The translations under genes and the position numbers were made by a program. The notes beneath the pieces are model-generated. The model searched no databases, was not told the DNA's origin, and was given only the letters and a program-made list of their open reading frames with translations. Below, piece after piece: positions 28,101 to 36,159 of a stretch of DNA of 64,000 nt; positions within the stretch are counted from its first letter, which is position 1; every line of letters starts with the position of its first letter. This stretch comes from Candidatus Kapaibacterium sp. (GTDB taxonomy: Bacteria; Bacteroidota; Ignavibacteria; Kapaibacteriales; HRBIN21): positions 121,103 through 185,102 of the forward strand of contig CALKEU010000004.1 of the NCBI GenBank assembly GCA_938084565.1. The letters run 5' to 3'.

Positions 28101-29314
28101 TAGAAGGTCGTATAGGTTGCCCACCGTTCTCGTGGAGTCAGGCACATGAGCATCCCCTCACCATTGCGCGGAGGATTCTGTGGCTCTTGGTCCTGCTTGC
28201 CAACGATGGGGGATACCGCCGTCAAGCGCCACGCTTTCCCATATTGCCCTACCAAGACTGGCTTGTTCGAGCGGTAGGCTGCAGCAAACTCTTGAGCGCT
28301 GATGTTGAACCACTGACCTCGACGTAATGGAGGGCTGATCGGCTGCCACTCCTGCGAGCCATCTTGACGGAGTTGTTCAATGATTGTCCCATCCTCGGCG
28401 GCAACGAAGCGGATGAGGTCACCAGCATCATCGATGTCCACCCCGTTGCGGGGCCGATTCTTGTACATGATGGGAGCTGAAATGTACATCGTCCCCCAGA
28501 GCTCCACCGGCCACATCATGTCCATGAGGGAATTTCGCATGAAGTGAGCCGGTGTCCCCAACATCGTGCAGGAATATCGCGGATAGGACCCCTTCGTGTG
28601 CCCGGAGATAACCGCTATTGGCTCAGTTGCCTCAATGTACGTCCCCGTCAAATCGGTCCGCCAATCCTGGTTGTAGCGGGCATCAATCTTCGCCTTGATG
28701 AGATACGTCTGCCCTCGATTCAAGCGAACCTCTTTGAATTGCCCCGGGCGGACGCCGTCGCTGGTTTCCGTGGCCGGATAGTAGCGGACAACGGTGTTGT
28801 CGCGCGTGGCAACGATGAGGATCTGGGCCGGGCGGTAGTCATTGCCTACGCAGTCTTGGTACATATTCAACGTGTAATACCGCCTGCCGAGCGCCTCAAT
28901 AGGGATGCACATGAAAGCTTCCCCGGAGATGGTAAAGCTGACGTAGCCGGTGACCACTATCGGCTTATTGGCCACGACGCGGATACCCTTGTCCATGACG
29001 ACACCCGCGTCAATGTTCATGTGGTCCATTGGGATAGCAACCACAAAGGTCTTCTTCGGCTGCGTCGTAAACTCCTGGTACAAGGTCTGCCCACCATTGA
29101 GATAGACCTGAACCCGAGCAGCCTCACGCGAGGCCACCCACAGCTGCAAAGCCGAAAGACCCCGCGCCTGTTCCGTAGGGTAAATCCACGAGTGCGGGAA
29201 GCCGAGCCAGTACTCTCGCCCACCCAAGATCTCCACCGACTCTTGGGCGCTTGCAGAGCTCCCCCACAGCAGCGCTGCCAGGGCTGCCACCACGCTCCAG
29301 TGTCTCCACAGCAT
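25103..29314 (-). CDS. large secreted T9SS-type cargo with IgGFc-binding-like N-terminal and Hydin/ASH-like repeats
   Basis: A 1403-residue exported protein. Residues 1-23 form a signal peptide ending SASA. About residues 30-480 resemble the IgGFc-binding protein N-terminal domain (EYWLGFPHSW, VVANKPIVVTGYVS, EATEPIAVISGH). About residues 600-1170 hold several roughly 100-residue beta repeats of the ASPM/SPD-2/Hydin or choice-of-anchor type (for example VDFGVQPYGHVGEQTVVVRN and ADFGSVPVGTERMRIVRI). The last about 85 residues read like a T9SS sorting domain (RLELFNAMGERVAVL, FPAGVYFYRLISG, RRLDIVN). The start has GAGGAGGG upstream and a TATTTTTG promoter element. Likely surface-attached or released; ligand unknown. 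Confidence 0.88.
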   Translation of the reverse strand: MLWRHWSVVAALAALLWGSSASAQESVEILGGREYWLGFPHSWIYPTEQARGLSALQLWVASREAARVQVYLNGGQTLYQEFTTQPKKTFVVAIPMDHMNIDAGVVMDKGIRVVANKPIVVTGYVSFTISGEAFMCIPIEALGRRYYTLNMYQDCVGNDYRPAQILIVATRDNTVVRYYPATETSDGVRPGQFKEVRLNRGQTYLIKAKIDARYNQDWRTDLTGTYIEATEPIAVISGHTKGSYPRYSCTMLGTPAHFMRNSLMDMMWPVELWGTMYISAPIMYKNRPRNGVDIDDAGDLIRFVAAEDGTIIEQLRQDGSQEWQPISPPLRRGQWFNISAQEFAAAYRSNKPVLVGQYGKAWRLTAVSPIVGKQDQEPQNPPRNGEGMLMCLTPRERWATYTTFYSPPGMDNFVMITFEMSQVDNIYFDGVRLRNKFSGGIKPAQGTPYGYVVAAVTPGDHTVEGRNGAQFAVYAYGNLDLSKTGFAYGYPTGINYAVRCEDTVLITDREECGTVTGQVQVRPLGSETECARIFSVALDTAVNYELILPEDFRPSQSQRTSFELRLLDPRQDAYAVLEVITRSGKRVVREYRYIAESVVAEPPEVDFGVQPYGHVGEQTVVVRNPKPRQVTIKRLYLRERLAEFTILEPQNFPILLQPAGQPGDRVEVRIRATALVPQERTDSLYAELSCYPMPVAQLRIRGDEPVMWVDDADFGSVPVGTERMRIVRIESRGRIPLEITAVDWSDKTHFRTEGLLEALPLRLEPGQSHSFRVYYKPTVAGSADQTRALFTANATRIKLYSDWRGTGIEANVTIQGYDWGQRRVADAYARLDDRNYGYRGEVTITVTGNTVINNPDIAVVDDPRFPGDGNAFYVDKTTLPQQLQPGMRIVLPAYFKPTEERVYQARVVVRGYDNNELREAEDVLRGIGLQPHVAAAGRDFGTLLVGESKQDVAPVESRGTMELTVRDLHIVGDDADAFRIEAAFLQQVRERGLVLRPGESADVPIIFTALRVGEHRAKMRVISDAPETPEPELIGRGISQGLAATDYDFGRHFVTLRVEQPAAVYVRNTGAARVYVERIEKESGDVNNFDILTPAGFWIEPSSDYPIDVAFAPDAERSYGMRIRYVTNIGEAYSRVWGEGRRVYGVVRIGEYRTTPGQELDITVELTRHPDRALRPEDRDVTAGAIQEFEARVWYDERMLEPVLDPSAIVTTGTLTQGWTVEYVHPLPKQVPPGGGEPLSAFQVKLTGTAPLYLTQEVNPLFRFRARAFLAPIDQSPLPVEMVPLHRPYVVVDEQPGLLRLAVPCIENLRLVRLNPVGYSLQQVVPQPAHGPVQLRYSIGYSGWVRLELFNAMGERVAVLVDQEQQAGEYELLFDTRSFPAGVYFYRLISGPYSQTRRLDIVN

Positions 29315-29343
29315 TGTACACCCTCCTCGTTGTTGCGTTCGGG

Positions 29344-29351
29344 CAAAAATA
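29344..29351 (-). promoter_or_regulatory. TAnnTTTG promoter element (TATTTTTG) of the large T9SS cargo gene
   Basis: Exact match, 29 bases upstream of the ATG at 29314, in an AT-rich island of the 108-base gap 29315-29422. No -33 TTTG at the expected distance. Confidence 0.6.
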
Positions 29352-29422
29352 CAATTTTTCCCCACAGCGCGCACCTTCGCAGAGGGTACGCGCCAGAGTC
29401 CAGAGTGCTGGGAAATACGGGC

Positions 29423-30352
29423 CTAAGTCAATTGCGCGTAGGCCATGCGACGCAGAGCTTCAATGCGTTTGTGAAGGGGCGGATGGGTGGCAAAGAGCTC
29501 GCTCCAGAAATCCGACCGCTCGTTGATAGGGCGACCTCGGGGATCCTCAATACACATATGGGCGAGGCTTTGCGGAATAGCGGTAGCCGGTTGTATTGTC
29601 GCAGCAATCTTTTGCAGGGCCCGGATAAGAGCCTCGGGATTGCGCGTGAGTTGGGCGCTAGTTGCATCAGCGTAGTACTCCCGCTGTCGAGACACCGCCA
29701 TGGCAATCAAATAGGCTGCCAGGGGAGCCAGAATTGCCACCAGGAGCCAGAGAAGGAGGAGGAGTGCATTCCCCTCGCTGCGGCGATCGCGGCGCTCGAC
29801 TCCCCAGAAGAGCGACCAGCGGAGCATGTCAGCCAGAATCAGAATACTGCCCAAGAGGACAGCGACCATCGTCATGAGGCGGATATCGCCATTGCGGATG
29901 TGCCCAATTTCATGGGCGACAACGGCCTGCAGCTCATCGCGCGAGAGCCTCTCCAGCAGCCCTTGGGTGACGGCAACGCTGGCCCGATGCGGAGAGCGCC
30001 CCGTGGCAAAGGCATTGAGAGTAGGATCCGGGATGACATAGAGCCGCGGCATTGGGATGCCAGCCGCAAGAGCCATCTCCTGAGTCACGTTGATGAGTTG
30101 TTGCTCTCTCAAATCCCGGCCTGTCACCGGCCGAGCATGGCTGAGCCGTAGAGCAATTTTGTCGCCGGCAAAGTATCCCACCAGCGCTTGTCCGGTTGCC
30201 ATCGCAAGGGCCAGAAGTGTCGCGATGGGAACCTGCCCTGAGCCCATGAGCCCATCGACAAGGTAACCCACCCCAGCCACCGCCCCGATAAAGAGGGCCA
30301 TGAGGAGGAAGGTGTTGCGACGGTTACGCGCTTGCTGCTCCCAGATGTTCAT
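29423..30352 (-). CDS. htpX: zinc metalloprotease HtpX homologue
   Basis: Membrane-bound M48 protease for quality control of membrane proteins. The 309 residues contain two N-terminal TM segments (about 14-62), the zinc motif HEIGH (147-151), a second TM pair (about 157-215), and the third-ligand region VSRQREYYADATSAQLT. GRSPHRASVAVTQGLL precedes the zinc site as is usual. It lies 39 bases downstream of lemA, a very common pairing in bacteria. Confidence 0.95.
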   Translation of the reverse strand: MNIWEQQARNRRNTFLLMALFIGAVAGVGYLVDGLMGSGQVPIATLLALAMATGQALVGYFAGDKIALRLSHARPVTGRDLREQQLINVTQEMALAAGIPMPRLYVIPDPTLNAFATGRSPHRASVAVTQGLLERLSRDELQAVVAHEIGHIRNGDIRLMTMVAVLLGSILILADMLRWSLFWGVERRDRRSEGNALLLLLWLLVAILAPLAAYLIAMAVSRQREYYADATSAQLTRNPEALIRALQKIAATIQPATAIPQSLAHMCIEDPRGRPINERSDFWSELFATHPPLHKRIEALRRMAYAQLT

Positions 30353-30391
30353 GGCCGCTTGCGGTAGACTTGACTCTGCTGTGAGACATCC

Positions 30392-30940
30392 TCAGAGTTC
30401 AACCGTTGGCACTGCGCGTTCTTGCTCATCAGAGACGGCAAAGAGCTCAGCAGGCTGAAATCTGAAAAGAGCTGCCAAGAGGTTGTTCGGGAAGGTCTCC
30501 CGCGCAATGTTGTACTTCATGGCAACGTCGTTGTAGAATTGCCGCGCAAAGGCGATTCGGTTCTCGGTGCTGGTGAGCTCTTCCTGCAGTTGGAGCACAT
30601 TTTGGTTGGCCTTGAGCTCGGGGTAGTTCTCCATGAGGGCAAAAAGGCGCCCGAGAAGGCCGCTGAGCTCGGTCTCCCGCTGGGCCGCTTCGGTGACGCC
30701 GCGAGCAGCAACGGCACGGCTGCGAGCTTCGACAACTCGCTGCAAGGTCTCCTGCTCATAGCGCATATAGCCCTTGACAGCGTTGACGAGGTTCGGAATC
30801 AGATCATGGCGCCGTTTCAGCTGCACATCAATCTGCCGCCAGCTATTGGCTACCTGGTTGCGCAAGCTGACCAGACGGTTGTACCCAAAGATGACCCACG
30901 CTATGAGCACTCCTACTGCGGCCAGAACGATCCAGCCCAT
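30392..30940 (-). CDS. LemA family protein
   Basis: Envelope protein of 182 residues with one N-terminal TM (about 3-20) and a long helical bundle. It carries [38 protein letters not shown], the LemA hallmark, and [19 protein letters not shown] further on. The biochemical function of the family is not settled, but it is frequently paired with HtpX, as here. The ATG at 30940 is confirmed by the hydrophobic N-terminus. The divergent gap to the ClpB-like gene is 103 bases. Confidence 0.93.
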   Translation of the reverse strand: MGWIVLAAVGVLIAWVIFGYNRLVSLRNQVANSWRQIDVQLKRRHDLIPNLVNAVKGYMRYEQETLQRVVEARSRAVAARGVTEAAQRETELSGLLGRLFALMENYPELKANQNVLQLQEELTSTENRIAFARQFYNDVAMKYNIARETFPNNLLAALFRFQPAELFAVSDEQERAVPTVEL

Positions 30941-31043
30941 GGATACCTTGCTGCATCGTGACGGTCCCTATAGACGAACATCTCGTACACCGAATGATGC
31001 ATCCCTTCGTCTCAGCTGTAAGTCCAACATTCCATCCGAGGCC

Positions 31044-32363
31044 ATGGAAAGCATTGCTGCAACGAAGCGCCGTCTCGAGGAAATCGAGGCAGAACTCAGC
31101 CGCCTGCGCGCCGAGTACGAGCAGCTACGCCAGCGCTGGGAGCGGGAGAAAGCAATTCTACAGCACATCCGCTCGCTCAAGCAGCAAATCGAGCAGGCCC
31201 GTCTAGAAGCTGCCGAAGCCGAGCGCCGAGGAGACTATAGCCGCGTAGCCGAAATCCGCTATGGGCGGATCCCCGAACTGGAACGCCAGTTGCAGCAGTA
31301 CACGCACGATTTGGAGCGCTCCGGACGCATGCTCAAAGAGGAAGTCGATGCAGAAGACATTGCGGAAATCGTGGCGAAATGGACGGGCATCCCCGTTCAC
31401 CGCATGCTCGAGGGGGAACGGGAAAAGTTGCTGCACATGGAAGAACGCCTCCACCGGCGCATCGTCGACCAGGAGGAAGCCGTCTCGGCCATTGCCAATG
31501 CGATCCGCCGCTCGCGGGCTGGGCTCCAGGATCCTAACCGCCCGATCGGCTCGTTTATCTTCTTGGGCACAACCGGGGTTGGCAAAACCGAGATGGCCCG
31601 AGCACTGGCAGAATTCCTCTTCGACGACGAAAATGCCCTCATTCGGCTCGACATGAGCGAGTATATGGAGAAGCACTCTGTGGCGCGTCTCATCGGCGCC
31701 CCACCTGGCTATGTAGGGTACGAAGAGGGCGGGCAGCTGACGGAAGCCGTCCGCACCCATCCGTACTCGGTCATCCTGTTCGACGAAATCGAAAAAGCCC
31801 ACCCCGATGTCTTCAACGTGCTCCTGCAAGTCCTCGAGGATGGACGCCTGACCGATAGCAAGGGCCGCACGGTGAACTTCCGCAATACGCTCATCATCAT
31901 GACCTCCAACATCGGCACTGAGCTCATCCAGCAGACCTTGAGTACGCTCGAAGAGAGCACGCGCGCCCATCTGCTCGAGCGCCTCCGCGAGCCTATTCTG
32001 GGTCTTCTCCGGCAGCGCTTCCGCCCAGAGTTCCTCAACCGGATTGACGAAATCATCATCTTCAAGCCACTCCTGCTGTCGGAGGTCAAGCAGATTGCCC
32101 GGCTCCACCTGGAGCGACTGCGACAGCGACTCCAGCAGCGGAACATCGACTTGGAAGTGACCGACGCTGCGCTGGAGCATCTGGCCCAGATTGGTTATGA
32201 CCCAGAATTTGGAGCACGTCCGCTGCGGCGGGCCATTGAACGTTTCGTGGCAAACCCATTAGCCTTGAAACTCCTAGCAGGTGAATTCGGCGCAGGCGAT
32301 ACGATCCGACTGGACTGCGATGCTCAGGGTCACCTTCTCTTGGCAAAAGGCACCCCTGAGTAG
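31044..32363 (+). CDS. half-size ClpB: middle coiled coil plus second AAA+ domain only
   Basis: A 439-residue AAA+ protein colinear with ClpB from about residue 436 (Escherichia coli numbering) to the end. It has part of the M-domain coiled coil (1-105, with the Tyr503 equivalent at Y73). NBD2 follows with Walker A GTTGVGKT (175-182), pore loop GYVG (222-225), Walker B VILFDE (243-248), arginine finger R333 and sensor 2 GARPLRR (390-396). The N domain and NBD1 are absent. Only 103 bases separate it from lemA on the other strand, so they are not simply upstream in another frame. Known ClpB is a two-ring disaggregase; a one-ring form could be a separate chaperone or a stable remnant. The ATG at 31044 has GAGG just upstream; an in-frame ATG at 30939 is less likely. 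Confidence 0.88.
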   Translation: MESIAATKRRLEEIEAELSRLRAEYEQLRQRWEREKAILQHIRSLKQQIEQARLEAAEAERRGDYSRVAEIRYGRIPELERQLQQYTHDLERSGRMLKEEVDAEDIAEIVAKWTGIPVHRMLEGEREKLLHMEERLHRRIVDQEEAVSAIANAIRRSRAGLQDPNRPIGSFIFLGTTGVGKTEMARALAEFLFDDENALIRLDMSEYMEKHSVARLIGAPPGYVGYEEGGQLTEAVRTHPYSVILFDEIEKAHPDVFNVLLQVLEDGRLTDSKGRTVNFRNTLIIMTSNIGTELIQQTLSTLEESTRAHLLERLREPILGLLRQRFRPEFLNRIDEIIIFKPLLLSEVKQIARLHLERLRQRLQQRNIDLEVTDAALEHLAQIGYDPEFGARPLRRAIERFVANPLALKLLAGEFGAGDTIRLDCDAQGHLLLAKGTPE

Positions 32364-33816
32364 GTGCCTTGCCTGGGTGCTGAGCCTTCAGAGCGCCACC
32401 GCCCTCGAAGAGCCGGCTGCGGTTGTCCGCCTAGAACGGGATTCTGCACAGTGGCAAGCATGGGTGACAGCACCGCAGTTGTGGACTCGAGCAGCTCTTC
32501 CCCCGCCTGTGGGCAATTGGCGCATCCAGGCCCTCTGCGCACAGGACAGCTTTGAGCTCCAACCTATCCATGCCTCCGCTGTAGTGGCGCCCGCCTTGGA
32601 GATTCTCCTCTGCATCGATCGCTCGGAGATGGCGGCACTTTCACCATTGGCCTTGCGTACCCTCATTGCGGCTGCTGTGGCGGAACTCCGTCCAGAGGAT
32701 CGGTTCGTTGTCGTGCAATACCGGTACAGTGCCGACTTCATCCACGTCTTTTCAGGATCTGAAGCGGCCCTATCTCTGGATACCCTTTCGTGCCTGCCCC
32801 CTTCGGGCCCTGCAGCTCCTCTGCACATCCTGTATAGCGCCCTCGAGTATTGCCGGCAGAATCCTTCGCACCGCCGTCGCAGCCTGCTGCTCCTGACCGA
32901 AGGGCCCGATTGGGCTTCCTTCCTTGTGACAGCTGAGGACATAATTGCAAACGCCCGGCAGCTCACTATTCCAGTCACCGTGCTGCACTGCGGCATGCTC
33001 GGGGAGCGAACCCTCTGGCGGTCTGTGGCCGTACAGACAGGGGGCACCTATGTGTGGCTCCCCACGGCAGACCTAACCCTCCTGAGGCGACAACTTGTCT
33101 GGATTCTGCGGGGGCTGCAAACTCACTACGTACTGAGCTTCCGGCCTCCACACCAGTGCTCACCCCGGCAGCTCCGCTTCTGGATAGATCCCCCAGGGAG
33201 CACGGCTGTCTACGAACTCGGAGAGCCCCTCACGGGCAGTCTTGGCCAGCCCCGACGCATCCTCTGCTACTTTGACCGAGAGGACACCACCATTGCACCG
33301 CTCTACGAGGAGCTCCTCAGCGATCTTGCCCAATGGCTCCGACAGCATCCCCACGAGGTCATCGAGCTGATCGGACACGCCGGACAGGAAGAGTCCCCGC
33401 GCACGGCAATTGCTCTCGGGCTACGCCGAGCACACGCTCTACGCCGACGCCTTCTCCAGCTCGGGGCTATCCCCACCCAAATCCGCCTTCGCAGCGAAGG
33501 AGCTCAACAGCCCCTCTTCTACTTCGAACGCACGCCTGCACACCAGCGCGCCAATCAACGGGTAGAACTCCGGTGGCTGCGCCCGGCTGAGCTGCCGTAC
33601 GAAGTAGTGCTGGACATCGTCCCATCGGAGGCTCGCGCACTACAGCTGCTCGAACGCTGGCACCAGCGCGGCTATTCAGCCTATTACGAGCCCATCCTCT
33701 TCCGCGGAGAACCAGCCTACCGCGTCAAACTTTGGGGATTCGCTACCCCGGAGCAGCTCTCTCACGCCATACGGACCATCCGCTACCGATACGGCGAGCG
33801 CATCCGCCCGTACTAG
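32320..33816 (+). CDS. secreted VWA-OmpA-SPOR domain protein
   Basis: A 498-residue exported protein with a signal-type N-terminus (about 1-29) and three domains. A VWFA-related domain (about 92-275) has [10 protein letters not shown] at the first strand, so the MIDAS DxSxS motif is incomplete. An OmpA-C-like peptidoglycan-binding domain (about 314-420) has [33 protein letters not shown] and NQRVELRWL; the usual GHTD is GHAG. A SPOR-like C-terminus (about 426-490) has [32 protein letters not shown]. It overlaps the ClpB-like gene by 44 bases. The start is uncertain because the ribosome-binding site is weak and the frame opens at 32281. Probably periplasmic and tied to peptidoglycan, perhaps at division sites through SPOR. 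Confidence 0.75.
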   Translation: MLRVTFSWQKAPLSRCLAWVLSLQSATALEEPAAVVRLERDSAQWQAWVTAPQLWTRAALPPPVGNWRIQALCAQDSFELQPIHASAVVAPALEILLCIDRSEMAALSPLALRTLIAAAVAELRPEDRFVVVQYRYSADFIHVFSGSEAALSLDTLSCLPPSGPAAPLHILYSALEYCRQNPSHRRRSLLLLTEGPDWASFLVTAEDIIANARQLTIPVTVLHCGMLGERTLWRSVAVQTGGTYVWLPTADLTLLRRQLVWILRGLQTHYVLSFRPPHQCSPRQLRFWIDPPGSTAVYELGEPLTGSLGQPRRILCYFDREDTTIAPLYEELLSDLAQWLRQHPHEVIELIGHAGQEESPRTAIALGLRRAHALRRRLLQLGAIPTQIRLRSEGAQQPLFYFERTPAHQRANQRVELRWLRPAELPYEVVLDIVPSEARALQLLERWHQRGYSAYYEPILFRGEPAYRVKLWGFATPEQLSHAIRTIRYRYGERIRPY

Positions 33817-33829
33817 AGTGCTTTTGCGT

Positions 33830-33837
33830 TAACTTTG
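33830..33837 (+). promoter_or_regulatory. TAnnTTTG promoter element (TAACTTTG) for the universal stress protein gene
   Basis: Exact match, 42 bases upstream of the ATG at 33880, just after the VWA gene stop. It suggests the stress protein gene has its own promoter. Confidence 0.5.
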
Positions 33838-33879
33838 CTGCCGTCCCTCCGGAATGTCATACAGCGCACACTCTCGTGC

Positions 33880-34341
33880 ATGCTTCCCATAACGGACATC
33901 CTAGTACCGACGGACTTCTCCGAACATGCCCAGCAGGCGCTCGAATACGCCAAAGAGCTAGCCCGTCGGCTTGGCGCCAGACTCCATATCATCCATGTCG
34001 TCGAGCCGATCATCTACCCTGCAGAGTGGGGCTATTCGCAGATGGGGCTGACGGAGCTCGAGCACGAACTGACGCGCATGGCACAGCAGGAAATCGATAA
34101 GCTCGTGGACGCCATTCGCGCGGAAGGGATTCCCGTCCGCGGCGAAGTCCTGCACGGGCGCGCTTCTGAACAAATCGTGCGCTACGCGCAGGAGCACAAC
34201 ATCGGGCTCATCAGTATCGGTACTCACGGGCGCAGCGGCCTTGAACACTTCCTCTTCGGTAGCACGACCGAACGCGTCCTTCGCAAATCCCCTTGCCCAA
34301 TTTTAGCCATTCGCGTGGCTCCAGCAACACGTACTGCGTAG
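33880..34341 (+). CDS. universal stress protein (UspA family)
   Basis: Cytosolic nucleotide-binding stress protein of 153 residues. It opens ITDILVPTDFSEHAQQALEYAKELA. Near the end it has the ATP-binding signature G-x2-G-x9-G-S/T as GTHGRSGLEHFLFGST, so it is of the ATP-binding subtype. The final strand is CPILAIRVA. The frame opens with TTG at 33835, but the ATG at 33880 matches the family start. Regulation by stress is inferred from the family only. Confidence 0.93.
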   Translation: MLPITDILVPTDFSEHAQQALEYAKELARRLGARLHIIHVVEPIIYPAEWGYSQMGLTELEHELTRMAQQEIDKLVDAIRAEGIPVRGEVLHGRASEQIVRYAQEHNIGLISIGTHGRSGLEHFLFGSTTERVLRKSPCPILAIRVAPATRTA

Positions 34342-34364
34342 AACCCACAGTCACAGGTCGAACG

Positions 34365-34379
34365 GGCAGTAGTACTGCC
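34365..34379. other. short palindrome directly before the fbp start codon
   Basis: GGCAGTA and TACTGCC flank a single central G, ending one base before the ATG at 34381. It is too tight to form a hairpin and could be an operator half-site pair or chance. Confidence 0.25.
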
Positions 34380-34380
34380 A

Positions 34381-35427
34381 ATGGCTATTGTGACAGCTAA
34401 GCGCCTGGTGACGATCGAACGCCACATTGCCGAGCAGGAGCATCTCCACCCTCACGCCACAGGAGAGTTCTCCCGCCTTCTCCGGGATCTCATGCTCGCC
34501 ATTCGGCTCATCGCCCGTGAGGTCAGCCGCGCAGGGCTCAATGATATCCTTGGGCTGACTGGCACCACGAACGTCTACGGCGAGGCGGTTCGGAAGCTAG
34601 ACGTCTACGCCCACGAAGTCATCATACGAGCGCTCGAGCACGGTGGCCATGTCTGCGCTGTAGCTTCCGAAGAAAGCGAAGGCCTTCTCCCCTTCCCCGC
34701 GGGCCGCCGCGGGAAGTACCTTCTCGTCTTCGATCCCCTGGATGGCTCTAGCAACATCGATGTCAATGCTCCCATTGGCACGATCTTCTCCATCTACCGC
34801 CGACGGTATCGGGGGGAAGTCACCCCGGAGGAGCTCCTCCGCCCAGGCTCTGAACAGGTGGCTGCTGGCTATGTCTGCTACGGCAGCAGCATCACCCTGG
34901 TCTACAGCACCGGCAAGGGCGTCGATGTGTTCACATACGACCCAACGCTAGGCGAATTCTTCCTGACTATTGAACAGCTGCGCATCCCTCGACGGGGCAA
35001 GCAGTACAGCGTCAACGAGGGCAATGCGAAGCGGTGGGTACCAGAACTCCAACAGTACCTCGATTACCTCAAAACCTCCTCCGAAGATGGACAGCGCCCC
35101 TACTCCTTGCGCTACATTGGGACGGCAGTAGCCGACGTTCATCGCGTGCTCCACTACGGTGGGCTCTTCATGTATCCGGCCGACCAGGCCAATCCATCGG
35201 GCAAGTTGCGCCTCCTCTATGAAGTCAACCCACTCGCTTTTCTCGTCGAGCAAGCTGGCGGGCGTGCCTCCGATGGCTACCGCCGTATTCTAGACATTGT
35301 CCCGGAAACGCTTCACCAGCGTGTGCCCGTCTTCCTCGGCAGCCCGGATGATGTTGCCGAGGCAGAGGCGTTCCTTCAAGGACGCCATCCGTGGCAACAG
35401 AGCGGAAATGGACACCATCTGCCATGA
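34381..35427 (+). CDS. fbp: class I fructose-1,6-bisphosphatase
   Basis: Hydrolyses fructose 1,6-bisphosphate to fructose 6-phosphate in gluconeogenesis. The 348 residues contain the metal site ASEESE and the signature FDPLDGSSNIDVNAPIGTIFSIY. The substrate-site blocks RYIGTAVADVHRVLHYGGLFMYP and GKLRLLYEVNPLAFLVEQAGG are also present, all intact. Length is standard for class I enzymes. It complements pckA at 5151. The ribosome-binding sequence is weak, and a small palindrome abuts the start codon. Confidence 0.96.
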   Translation: MAIVTAKRLVTIERHIAEQEHLHPHATGEFSRLLRDLMLAIRLIAREVSRAGLNDILGLTGTTNVYGEAVRKLDVYAHEVIIRALEHGGHVCAVASEESEGLLPFPAGRRGKYLLVFDPLDGSSNIDVNAPIGTIFSIYRRRYRGEVTPEELLRPGSEQVAAGYVCYGSSITLVYSTGKGVDVFTYDPTLGEFFLTIEQLRIPRRGKQYSVNEGNAKRWVPELQQYLDYLKTSSEDGQRPYSLRYIGTAVADVHRVLHYGGLFMYPADQANPSGKLRLLYEVNPLAFLVEQAGGRASDGYRRILDIVPETLHQRVPVFLGSPDDVAEAEAFLQGRHPWQQSGNGHHLP

Positions 35428-35460
35428 GTCAGTATCTCAGCACACCCTCGTGAATTTCCG

Positions 35461-36144
35461 ATGTTTCCGATCCACGACACCATCCCCTCTCGCACCAAGC
35501 CCGTGGTCACAGTAGGGCTGATTCTGGCTAACGTCGTGGTCTTCCTCTACCAACTCACTCTGCCGGAGGTAGCCTTAGAGAGCTTCCTGCAGCATTTCGC
35601 TTTCTTCCCGGCGCACTTCCTCCAAGCCCCTCTGCTCTCCTGGGAGCGATGGCAGCCGGTGCTGACTTCGATGTTTCTGCACGGTGGCTTCATGCACATC
35701 GTGGGGAATATGTGGTATCTGTGGCTCTTCGGGGACAACGTAGAGGACGCCCTCGGGCACGGCCGCTTCCTGCTCTTCTACCTGCTCTGTGGCATTGCCG
35801 CGGCGCTCACTCACGCACTGACCAATCCAGCTTCCACCATTCCAACTGTAGGGGCCAGCGGGGCTATCTCCGGTGTCATGGGAGCCTACATGCTCTTCTT
35901 CCCCCATTCGCGCATTATCACCATCGTACCGCTCTTCCTGACGTGGATGACCCTGGCCATTCCAGCGTACGTCTTTCTGGGTTTTTGGGCACTGCTCCAG
36001 ATCTACAACGGGATGCTCTTGAGCGCAGATAATCTAGGTGGGGTTGCTTGGTGGGCACACGCCGGGGGATTTGTTGCAGGCATGTTCATAGGGCCGCTCT
36101 TCCGCCGTCGGCTGCCCCGAGCCCCATTCCGCGCCAACTTCTGA
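35461..36144 (+). CDS. rhomboid family intramembrane serine protease
   Basis: Polytopic inner-membrane protease of 227 residues with six predicted TM helices. The catalytic serine is S133 in VGASGAISGVMGAY and the catalytic histidine is H200 in WWAHAGGFVAG. The oxyanion region is GGFMHIVGNMWYLWLFGD (N83). The loop W-R-type element is represented by WERWQPVLTSMFLHG. It sits between fbp and an unknown gene (16-base gap). Substrates are not predictable. Confidence 0.94.
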   Translation: MFPIHDTIPSRTKPVVTVGLILANVVVFLYQLTLPEVALESFLQHFAFFPAHFLQAPLLSWERWQPVLTSMFLHGGFMHIVGNMWYLWLFGDNVEDALGHGRFLLFYLLCGIAAALTHALTNPASTIPTVGASGAISGVMGAYMLFFPHSRIITIVPLFLTWMTLAIPAYVFLGFWALLQIYNGMLLSADNLGGVAWWAHAGGFVAGMFIGPLFRRRLPRAPFRANF

Positions 36145-36159
36145 CCCAGACAGCGCATC

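Noticed and set aside
28544..30151. A 535-codon plus-strand open frame
   Set aside because: It lies antisense to the T9SS cargo and htpX genes, both with clear homology; its composition is that of a GC-rich shadow frame.
30774..31043. Upstream part of the ClpB frame as a remnant of NBD1
   Set aside because: Apart from about ten residues just before the ATG there is no resemblance to ClpB, and most of it is antisense to lemA.
31203..32180. A 325-codon minus-strand open frame
   Set aside because: Antisense to the well-supported ClpB NBD2 sequence; acidic shadow composition.
34365..34379. Palindrome before fbp as a hairpin terminator or riboswitch
   Set aside because: A one-base centre cannot form a loop and there is no T-run; kept only as a low-confidence feature.
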